Assembly (NCBI GenBank): GCA_034436555.1
Contig: DAOTUU010000027.1
Coordinates: forward strand, 1-64,000
Reading direction: 5' to 3'
DNA: 64,000 nucleotides
Source of the DNA: JAFMJV01 sp034436555
Lineage (GTDB): Bacteria; Chloroflexota; Limnocylindria; Limnocylindrales; CSP1-4
Shown: positions 58,171 to 64,000 of the stretch, piece after piece
Position numbering within the stretch: position 1 is the stretch's first letter
Layout: each line of letters begins with the position of its first letter
The notes under the pieces: model-generated
The model's database searches: none
What the model saw: the letters and a program-made list of their open reading frames with translations, nothing else
What the model was told of the DNA's origin: nothing
Position numbers and translations under genes: made by a program

Positions 58171-58176
58171 ATGCTA
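58171..58176 (-). promoter_or_regulatory. leaderless-type -10 element (TAGCAT)
   Basis: On the minus strand TAGCAT ends 7 nt before GTG 58,163 of glgC. It is the same hexamer used before the lodA-like gene. Confidence 0.5.
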
Positions 58177-58253
58177 CTCCATGACCGCGAGCATCCGGGA
58201 GGTGGCGGCGCGTCGTCCGACGAGCCGCTGCGGAGACCGCGCGGCGCCGGGCA

Positions 58254-59657
58254 TCAGACCAGGCTGCGCGGGCTGATGGGAGTGTTGCCGCGATAGATCT
58301 CCCAATGCAGGTGGGCACCCGTGGAATTGCCCGTGTTGCCCATGTAGCCGATCAGGTCACCCTTCTTGACCGACTGCCCGGCGCGCACCACGGCGCGCGC
58401 CTGGAGATGCATGAACCGGGATTCCAGGCCCCCCGCATGCCCCATCACGAGCATGTAGGACGGATCGGACGAGTCATAGGGGTTCCAGCCCACGAAGGCG
58501 ATGACACCGTCGGCCGGAGCCCGCACCGGGGTCCCGGAGGCGTTGGCGATGTCCATGCCGTCGTGGAAATGGCGGCAGCTGCCGCGCGGCGGCTCCATAA
58601 CGAAGCCGGTGCAGCCGAACTCCTGGGTGACGATGCCGTACGTCGGCCAGGAGAACGACCCGCGCCCCTCCCCCAGGCCGCCGCCGCCGCCGCCGCCGCG
58701 ATCGTCGTCCCCCTGGTCGCGCTTCTTGGCGGCCGCCGCGGCGGCCGCGGCGGCGCGGCGCTTGGCCTCCGCCACGAGCCCGCTGATCTTGCGGTCGAGC
58801 TGGCGCTCCGCGCGGGCCCGTGCCGCGACGAGCGCCGCGCGCTTTCGCGCGCTGCCCGCGATCCTCTGGAACTCCTCGAGCTGGCCGGCGCGGATCTCGC
58901 GCGTCCGGGCCTCGAGGCCCTTGAGGCGCTCGCGGGCGCGCGCCAGGCGCGTCTTCTGATCACGCAGCTCAACCTCTGCCGACTGCGTGTCGCGGCGCAG
59001 CTGGTCGGTCCGGTGGCGAGTGGCGCTGGTCAGGGCCCGGAGCGAATCGAGGGAGCGCTGGTCGGCGGCGATCCCCCGGGCCAGCTGGGCGTCCTGATCG
59101 CCATAGGCGAGGTATGCGTTGGCGGTCGTCAACACGTCCGAGAACGACTGGTTGGCGAGCACCTGCTCCAGCAGGCTGGTGTTCTGCGACCGGTATGCCT
59201 CTGCGAGGCGCGATCCCAGGAGGCGCCTCCGCTCGTCCAGCTCCGCGTCCCCGTCGACGATCTCCTGCTCCAGCAGCTGGAGCGTCCAGTCCAGCTGGCG
59301 CAGCTCCTCACCCAGCCGATCGCGGCGTGCCTGGACCTGGTCGATCGCATCCTGCGCTCCCTGGATCTCCTTGCGCAGCGACGCCTGGTCGGCGTTGATG
59401 CCATCGAGCGAGCGGGCCGTGGTGCCGAGGGCGGACCGGGCGAGGGACTGGTCCGCGCGCAGGTCGGCCAGCAGCTTCTTCTGGCGTTCGATGGCGCGCT
59501 GGAGCACGGCCTGCCGCTGCCTGGCCTCGGAGATCCGATCACCCAGGCCCTGGGCGCCCGCGAAGGGAGCGTCCGCGGGCAGGGCCACGAGGCTGAACAC
59601 GATCGCCAGCGCCATCAGCATGCGCCCGACGATGCGGGTTCGAGCACCTCGCCTCAC
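58254..59657 (-). CDS. M23 peptidase with coiled coil (EnvC/RipA-like)
   Basis: A 467-residue exported protein. A signal peptide (LMALAIVFSLVALPADAPFA) is followed by a coiled coil from about residue 38 to 300 (RQRQAVLQRAIERQKKLLAD, RLGEELRQLDWTLQLLEQEI), an Ala/Lys and poly-Gly linker, and a C-terminal M23 metallopeptidase. The zinc motif is HFHDGMDIANASG, and the second His pair lies in AHLHWEIYRG. It hydrolyses peptidoglycan cross-bridges or activates amidases at division. GTG 59,657 has no ribosome site; an inner ATG at 59,621 would still keep the signal peptide. A TATCAT at about 59,740 could be the -10 box. Confidence 0.92.
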   Translation of the reverse strand: MRRGARTRIVGRMLMALAIVFSLVALPADAPFAGAQGLGDRISEARQRQAVLQRAIERQKKLLADLRADQSLARSALGTTARSLDGINADQASLRKEIQGAQDAIDQVQARRDRLGEELRQLDWTLQLLEQEIVDGDAELDERRRLLGSRLAEAYRSQNTSLLEQVLANQSFSDVLTTANAYLAYGDQDAQLARGIAADQRSLDSLRALTSATRHRTDQLRRDTQSAEVELRDQKTRLARARERLKGLEARTREIRAGQLEEFQRIAGSARKRAALVAARARAERQLDRKISGLVAEAKRRAAAAAAAAAKKRDQGDDDRGGGGGGGLGEGRGSFSWPTYGIVTQEFGCTGFVMEPPRGSCRHFHDGMDIANASGTPVRAPADGVIAFVGWNPYDSSDPSYMLVMGHAGGLESRFMHLQARAVVRAGQSVKKGDLIGYMGNTGNSTGAHLHWEIYRGNTPISPRSLV

Positions 59658-59803
59658 GATCGCGTCACTCGCGGTGGTCCCTCACGCTCGACCTGACGCG
59701 GGAGTCCGGGAGCACGGCGCTCGACCCCCTCCGTCCGACGCATGATAGGGCGCGCGGGGCGCCGCTGGCAAGCAGGGGGCGTCCGCGGCGTCGAGGACGG
59801 CCG

Positions 59804-60445
59804 TCAGGCGCCCGGCAGCAGCATCGCGACGATGCCCCCCGCGATGAGGATCGGGCCGAACGGGATGGCGCTCCGCAGACTGAGGCGACGCAGCCCGATG
59901 AGCAGCAGCAGGACCGCCGCCGAGAGCACGGACGCGATGAGGAACCCGCCCACGAGCAGGGTGATCCCGGCCATGAGCCCGAGACTGACCGACAGCTTCA
60001 CGTCGCCCATGCCCAGGGCGCCCCCCAGGATCCGGTCGGTCACCAGCAGCAGTGCGGGCGCCCCGATGGCCGCGATGAGGGCGCTCGGCACACCCAGGTC
60101 CTTGCCCGCCAGGAGCGGATTCCAGCCCAGGGCCAGGACCAGCAGCGCGTAGCCGATGAGCGGCAGGGTGAGCAGATCGGGCAGCAGCTTCTGGTCCAGG
60201 TCGGTTGCCATGAGCACGATGAGGGCGCCCGCGTACAGCGCCAGCACCGCCAGGTCGCGCGGATCGGGCCAGCGCGCAGCGAGCGCCCCGAACGCGATCG
60301 CCCCGCCCGCGGTCACCGTCAGGGTCCGCCAGTCAGGCGACCGGACAGAGCCGTCCTCATGGGGTGGCCAGCGCGCTGCGAGACGATCGGAGGCGAGGCC
60401 GACGATGGCGCCGAGGACCGCGGCGACGAGGAATGGGAGGCTCAC
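59804..60445 (-). CDS. A24-family prepilin peptidase, short form
   Basis: A 213-residue membrane protein starting at GTG 60,445. The catalytic Asp residues are in MATDLDQKLLPDLLTLPLIG and GALGMGDVKLSVSLGL (the GxGD motif). About seven hydrophobic segments are present. The N-terminal zinc-binding methylase domain of full-length PilD (with CxxC pairs) is missing, as in TadV/CpaA-type peptidases. It would process type IV prepilin or Flp signal peptides. No pilus genes lie in the window. Confidence 0.9.
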   Translation of the reverse strand: MSLPFLVAAVLGAIVGLASDRLAARWPPHEDGSVRSPDWRTLTVTAGGAIAFGALAARWPDPRDLAVLALYAGALIVLMATDLDQKLLPDLLTLPLIGYALLVLALGWNPLLAGKDLGVPSALIAAIGAPALLLVTDRILGGALGMGDVKLSVSLGLMAGITLLVGGFLIASVLSAAVLLLLIGLRRLSLRSAIPFGPILIAGGIVAMLLPGA

Positions 60446-60610
60446 CGGGGGCAGTGTGCGGTCCGGTGTGCTGGGGCGTCATCCATCGATGGTCCTGCCG
60501 ATCCCGTTCACCCGTATCGGGTGTTGCGAGCGCGACCGCGGGCATGGCTTCATCATCGGAGATCGTGTGATCCAACCCCTGTGATCCGAATCGACGGAGG
60601 AACCGAACCG
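60446..60610. other. divergent promoter gap
   Basis: This 165-base gap lies between the prepilin peptidase and the DUF1269 gene. GTGATCC occurs twice 16 nt apart just before the ribosome site (GGAGG at 60,596-60,600). I see no firm promoter. Confidence 0.35.
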
Positions 60611-61234
60611 ATGACCGAAGACACCACCCCCCAGGAGACCCCCGCGGCCGACGCCGCCCCGCCGGCCGAGGTCGTCAGCACGACCGGCGGCGTGCCGGAC
60701 GCGGTGATCGGACTGGCGACGGACGGGGCGTACACCCTGATCATCGCCCAGTTCAAGAATGACGCCGACACCCAGGCGGCCTACGAGGCGCTCAAGCAGC
60801 TCGAGGCCACCACCTCGCTGCGCATCGACGGCGTGATGACGGCGACCATGGATGAAGCCGGCAAGGTCCGGCTGGGCACCGTGACCGACCACTCCACCAA
60901 GACCGGCCTGAAGTGGGGCGTCGTCGGCGGCGTCGTCGCGGGCATCCTCTTCCCGCCCTCCATCCTGGCGTCCGCGGCGAGCCTCGGCATCGTCGGAGCG
61001 GTCCTGGGCAAGGTCCGCAATGTGGGCCACCGCTCGGACATCACCGCCCAGCTCCAGGAGGTCATGACCCCCGGCACGAGCGGCATCGTGGCGCTGGTCG
61101 AGGACACCGCGGTGGTCGCGGTGCGCGAGGCCCTCGTGAAGGCGGACCGGATCGTGTCCGACGCGGTGGACAAGGAGCTGGCCAAGGAGATCGACCGCGA
61201 GGCCGCCGCCGCCAAGGCCGCCATCGGCGACTGA
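60611..61234 (+). CDS. DUF1269-family membrane-associated protein
   Basis: A 207-residue protein starting at ATG 60,611 with GGAGGAA upstream. After an acidic Ala/Pro-rich N-terminus it has YTLIIAQFKNDADTQAAYEA, then the hydrophobic glycine-rich segment TGLKWGVVGGVVAGILFPPS and ILASAASLGIVGAVLGKV, and a C-terminal part LQEVMTPGTSGIVALVEDTA typical of DUF1269 proteins. The family is of unknown function, perhaps stress-related. A hairpin follows the gene at 61,263. Confidence 0.82.
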   Translation: MTEDTTPQETPAADAAPPAEVVSTTGGVPDAVIGLATDGAYTLIIAQFKNDADTQAAYEALKQLEATTSLRIDGVMTATMDEAGKVRLGTVTDHSTKTGLKWGVVGGVVAGILFPPSILASAASLGIVGAVLGKVRNVGHRSDITAQLQEVMTPGTSGIVALVEDTAVVAVREALVKADRIVSDAVDKELAKEIDREAAAAKAAIGD

Positions 61235-61262
61235 CCCCTCGCGACTCCCTCGCGATGACAGA

Positions 61263-61288
61263 CAGGGGCGGCCCTCGGGTCGCCCCTG
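61263..61288 (+). terminator. hairpin after the DUF1269 gene
   Basis: CAGGGGCG and CGCCCCTG close a 10-nt loop 28 nt after the stop codon. The following ATTGATT contains only a poor T-run, so termination is likely but weak. Confidence 0.5.
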
Positions 61289-61295
61289 ATTGATT

Positions 61296-61355
61296 CCGGC
61301 CGGAGCTTCTGGCCGGAGCTTCTGGCCGGGGCTTCCGGCCGGAGCTTCCGGCCGG
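61296..61355. repeat. 13-bp tandem repeat, 4.6 units
   Basis: Units of C(C/T)GGCCGG(A/G)GCTT start at 61,296, 61,309, 61,322 and 61,335, with a partial unit at 61,348. It lies between two convergent genes, and the units are themselves partly palindromic (CCGGCCGG). Confidence 0.85.
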
Positions 61356-61393
61356 CGCGCGCAGCCGCGCCAGACTGGCGGAGGCCGCGGGAA

Positions 61394-62914
61394 TCAGGCC
61401 CCCGCGAGCGCCAGTTCCACGAGCGTGGCGTGGGAGACGCCCGTCGCGCCCCGCGCCGCCCAGGGGTACGCCTTGCGCAGGTATGCGGTGCCCGCGATGT
61501 CCAGGTGGACCCAGGGCCGGGTCACGAACTCCTTGAGGAAGATGGCGCTCTTCACGAGGGAGCCGTCAGCGGTGCCGGAGTTGACGATGTCGGCATACAC
61601 CGAGTCGTACTCCGATCGGTACTCCTCGAACAGCGGCAGCTGCCAGTAGCGCTCGCCCTGGAGCGCACCCGCCGCATGCACCTCGTCCCAGAACGTCTGG
61701 GGCGTGCCGAACCCACCGGTGATGAGCTTCCCCAGCGCCCGCTCCACGGCGCCCGTCAGGGTGGCCACGTCCACGAGATGGGTGGCGCCCTGCTGCTCCG
61801 CCCAGGTCATCGCATCGCCCAGGATCAGACGACCCTCCGCGTCCGTGTTGGTGACCTCCACGGTCTTGCCGTTCATCGCCCGGATCACGTCGCCCGGGCG
61901 GGTCGAGTGGGGGCCGGGCATGTTCTCCACGGCGGGAGCCACGGCGAGGACCGGCAGCCCGGGCGCCAGTCGCGCGACCGTGTCGATGGCGCTGATGACG
62001 GTGCAGGCACCGGTCTTGTCCATCTTCATGTCGTCCATGCGCTCGGAGGGCTTGATGCTGATGCCCCCCGAGTCGAAGGTCACGCCCTTTCCCACCATCG
62101 CCAGCAGGCGTCCCCGCGAGTCGGTCGAACCAGCCGCCCCCGAGCGGAGTGCGATGAAGCGCGGCGAGTTCACCGATCCCCGACCCACGGCCAGGAACAT
62201 GCCCATGCCCAGCGCTCCGGCCTCCTCGGGACCCAGGACCGTCAGCTCCAGGCCGTGCGCCTTCGCGACGTCGGACGCCTCATCCGCGAGGACCTCGGGC
62301 GAGACATCGTTGGCCGCCCGCTGCGCCAGCCGGCGCGTCCGGTTCGTGCCCTCGCCGATGATCCTGCCGCGCTCCGCGGCGGCCGCCAGCGCCGCCACGT
62401 CACCGGCGCCCTCGCCGACGACCACCACCAGCTCGTCGAGGACGGGTGGCAGTGACTCCACGGCGTCGCGATAGATCGTCGCGGGCTCCGCCACGCCCTC
62501 CACGACGCCGCGCACCACGAGCTCCACGGTCGCCGCAGCCGGCCGGTCCGCTCCGACGAGCAGCTCGTCGGGCAGCCAGACGGCCAGCCGGCGCACGACT
62601 CGGCCACTGAGCCGGCGCTCCACGGCGGCTCCCAGCCGGACGGCCGCGACGCGGTCGAACGACGCGGCCGCGCCCACCCCCATGGCGAGCAGCCACGCCG
62701 CACCGACCTCCGACGCGTGCGACGCGCGCACGAGCGTCCCCGACCAGGCCGACCCCTTCTGCTCCCCGACCGTCCGCAGGTCAGCCAGGACGTCGCCCAG
62801 GCGGCGGTCAAGGGCCGCGGCCAGCTCAGAGGGGGCGCCGTCCTTGGCGACGGGCACGGCGAGCACATCGGTCTCGACGTCCCAGGGTTGAGCGACGATC
62901 ACGCTGGTGCGCAT
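61394..62914 (-). CDS. pepA: leucyl aminopeptidase (M17)
   Basis: A 506-residue cytosolic aminopeptidase that removes N-terminal residues from peptides with two metal ions. The start ATG 62,914 has AAGGAG upstream. The catalytic domain contains VGKGVTFDSGGISIKPSERM, DMKMDKTGACTVI and the M17 signature NTDAEGRLILGDAM. The metal ligands Lys and Asp (VGKG, FDSGG), the catalytic Lys (SIKP), Asp (MKMDK), and Asp plus Glu (NTDAEGR) are all present. The N-terminal 180 residues are the usual, less conserved macro-like domain. It is monocistronic, with a tandem repeat in its upstream region. Confidence 0.95.
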   Translation of the reverse strand: MRTSVIVAQPWDVETDVLAVPVAKDGAPSELAAALDRRLGDVLADLRTVGEQKGSAWSGTLVRASHASEVGAAWLLAMGVGAAASFDRVAAVRLGAAVERRLSGRVVRRLAVWLPDELLVGADRPAAATVELVVRGVVEGVAEPATIYRDAVESLPPVLDELVVVVGEGAGDVAALAAAAERGRIIGEGTNRTRRLAQRAANDVSPEVLADEASDVAKAHGLELTVLGPEEAGALGMGMFLAVGRGSVNSPRFIALRSGAAGSTDSRGRLLAMVGKGVTFDSGGISIKPSERMDDMKMDKTGACTVISAIDTVARLAPGLPVLAVAPAVENMPGPHSTRPGDVIRAMNGKTVEVTNTDAEGRLILGDAMTWAEQQGATHLVDVATLTGAVERALGKLITGGFGTPQTFWDEVHAAGALQGERYWQLPLFEEYRSEYDSVYADIVNSGTADGSLVKSAIFLKEFVTRPWVHLDIAGTAYLRKAYPWAARGATGVSHATLVELALAGA

Positions 62915-62940
62915 CGGGGATGGACTCCTTCGGCTGGCTG

Positions 62941-62996
62941 CTGGCTGGCTGGGTGCGTGCTGGCTGGCTGGGTGCGTGCTGGCTGGCTGGGTGCGG
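62941..62996. repeat. 19-bp tandem repeat, about 3 units
   Basis: CTGGCTGGCTGGGTGCGTG starts at 62,941 and 62,960, with a shorter copy at 62,979. It lies just upstream of the pepA ribosome site, in the position of the promoter, so changes in copy number could alter expression. Confidence 0.8.
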
Positions 62997-63173
62997 GGCG
63001 AGGACGCTCGCGTCCCTGGCGATCGACCGACGACGCGAGGCAGGCTGGCCGGGTCGGACCCGGACCCGCGAGCCCGAGCGGTCAGGCCCGCGCGGAGCGG
63101 GGCGTCCGACCACCCCGAGAGTCTATCCCCGCGTCTCGGAACGCCGCGGGGCTGCCCGTGCCGAATGCTCCGG
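62997..63173. other. gap between pepA and the edge gene
   Basis: About 175 bases have no credible gene, hairpin or recognisable promoter. Confidence 0.3.
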
Positions 63174-64000
63174 TCAGCGTCCGACCCGGGCAGCCTCGAT
63201 GGCGCCGTGCCCGTCGTCGATGGCCAGCAGCGCGTCCGTCAGCTCCGCGCCACCCAGCTCCTCGACCACCCCGGCGAGATCTGCGGGCAGCTGGTCCAGG
63301 GCGGCGCGGGCGGCATCGACCCGTGTCAGCGCGACATCCACCGCGACCGTGCGCACCCCACCGGATGTCGCGAGCTCCGCGTAGAGGGCCACCAGCGCGT
63401 CATCCCGCTCGGCCAGCCGCGCCACCAGGTCGCCCAGCGCGCCGACGGGCCGTCCGGAGGCCAGTGCCTCCGCCGCGACGGCGCGCACCTCATCGAGCGC
63501 CGCAGCGGCTCCGCTCGCGGCAGACAGCGCATCGGCGTACCGCCCGTCGCGCCCGGCCGTGCTGGCCCCGTCCACAGCCGTCCCGTGCCTGGCCAGCGCG
63601 GCGATGAACGCCTCGGGCAGCAGCGTCGCCGGCCGGACCGCCTGCCAGGCGGCCATGACCGCATCGGCGCCCGCGACCGCGTCGGTCACCGCGTCGGCTC
63701 GGGCGCGGTCGGCGGCCGACAGTCGAGTCGCTGGGCCCACCCCGTCCAGCAGCCGGGGAGCGGCCTCACGGACCGGACCCGTCTCGGCGCTCAGGCGGCC
63801 CATGGCCATGTCGCCCGCATCGAGCGCGGCCCGCGCGACCGACCGGTCCCCTGCCCGGAGCGCGAGGAGCACCGCCCGCCCGGCCTCGCCGACCTCGTCG
63901 GATGCGATCGCCATCCCCGCCAGCGGGGACGCGATCGCCGCGAGGCGCGGCTCCACGATGGCCGCACCGCGGGCCATCAGCTCCGGGCGCGCATCGCCGC
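63174..64000 (-). CDS. Ala-rich hypothetical protein, cut by the window edge
   Basis: The frame stays open to the right edge, so the true start is probably outside. An ATG at 63,977 would give 267 residues. The visible part is very rich in Ala, Asp and Arg and predicted all-helical, with two or three spaced helical hairpins (AGRAVLLALRAGDRSVARAA, LARLAERDDALVALYAELAT). There is no signal peptide or membrane segment in the visible part. I do not recognise a family. Confidence 0.55.
   Translation of the reverse strand, partial: GDARPELMARGAAIVEPRLAAIASPLAGMAIASDEVGEAGRAVLLALRAGDRSVARAALDAGDMAMGRLSAETGPVREAAPRLLDGVGPATRLSAADRARADAVTDAVAGADAVMAAWQAVRPATLLPEAFIAALARHGTAVDGASTAGRDGRYADALSAASGAAAALDEVRAVAAEALASGRPVGALGDLVARLAERDDALVALYAELATSGGVRTVAVDVALTRVDAARAALDQLPADLAGVVEELGGAELTDALLAIDDGHGAIEAARVGR

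Overview
This 64 kb, very GC-rich window looks like a chromosomal piece of a Chloroflexota bacterium, probably from the Limnocylindria/Ellin6529 side of the phylum. This is an inference. It rests on the GC bias, many secreted proteins with Ser-Pro-rich linkers behind the signal peptide, DUF5317 and GAF-GGDEF neighbours, and NUDIX and nicotinate phosphoribosyltransferase genes of that style. No rRNA gene, complete tRNA or CRISPR array is visible.

Positions 1-14,400 are an accessory region built around decayed tRNA-His material. It opens with a RuvC-like nuclease, an excisionase-type protein and a complete tyrosine integrase. Three gene blocks follow: ECF sigma/anti-sigma/secreted propeller (2.9-5.2 kb), ABC exporter plus two-component system (5.3-9.3 kb), and a second ECF sigma pair, a toxin-antitoxin-like pair and a secreted DUF4352 protein (9.8-13.7 kb). 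Each block ends in a convergent gap that carries related att-like sequence. The copy at 9,434-9,484 is the 3' half of tRNA-His(GTG). A frameshifted integrase tail (11.3 kb), an Mrr nuclease tail (13.8 kb) and another truncated reading frame (14.1 kb) are remnants of earlier events.

Positions 14.4-31.3 kb hold mainly exported proteins of unknown role (propellers, ten ELWxxDGTxxGT repeats, META domains, a PEBP fusion). Among them are a LodA/LodB-type pair (a CTQ quinoprotein oxidase with a Tat signal plus its flavoprotein), a CDF metal exporter and a truncated VapC-like PIN gene. Several gaps here carry GC-rich tandem repeats that create long false reading frames.

Positions 31.4-51.3 kb form a catabolic cluster. 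It contains an IclR regulator, an esterase, two class-III aminotransferases, two MlrC-type M81 enzymes, three enolase-superfamily enzymes, three SDRs, a zinc alcohol dehydrogenase, a cupin, a CBM9-like protein, and a CUT2-type sugar transporter whose permease and single ATPase are fused in one chain. Three promoters here share one architecture: TTGACA, 18 bp, a TANNCT -10, then a GAAAC-N3-GTTTC type palindrome just downstream. A fourth, imperfect palindrome lies at the IclR/esterase divergent promoter. This is the best candidate in the window for an undescribed system. The layout suggests IclR-controlled uptake of a sugar-like or amino-modified compound and its processing by dehydrogenases, dehydratases, transaminases and an M81 hydrolase. 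The substrate cannot be read from the sequence.

Positions 51.4-64 kb are housekeeping-like: GAF-GGDEF cyclase, DUF5317 membrane protein, a 27-residue peptide, NUDIX hydrolase, nicotinate phosphoribosyltransferase, a YbjN-like protein, GlgC, an M23 coiled-coil peptidase, a short prepilin peptidase, a DUF1269 protein, leucyl aminopeptidase, and a gene cut by the right edge. At least seven genes in the window carry a TANNNT element 6-7 nt before the start codon, which suggests common leaderless transcription. This pattern was used to correct several starts (IclR, CDF, GlgC, NUDIX).
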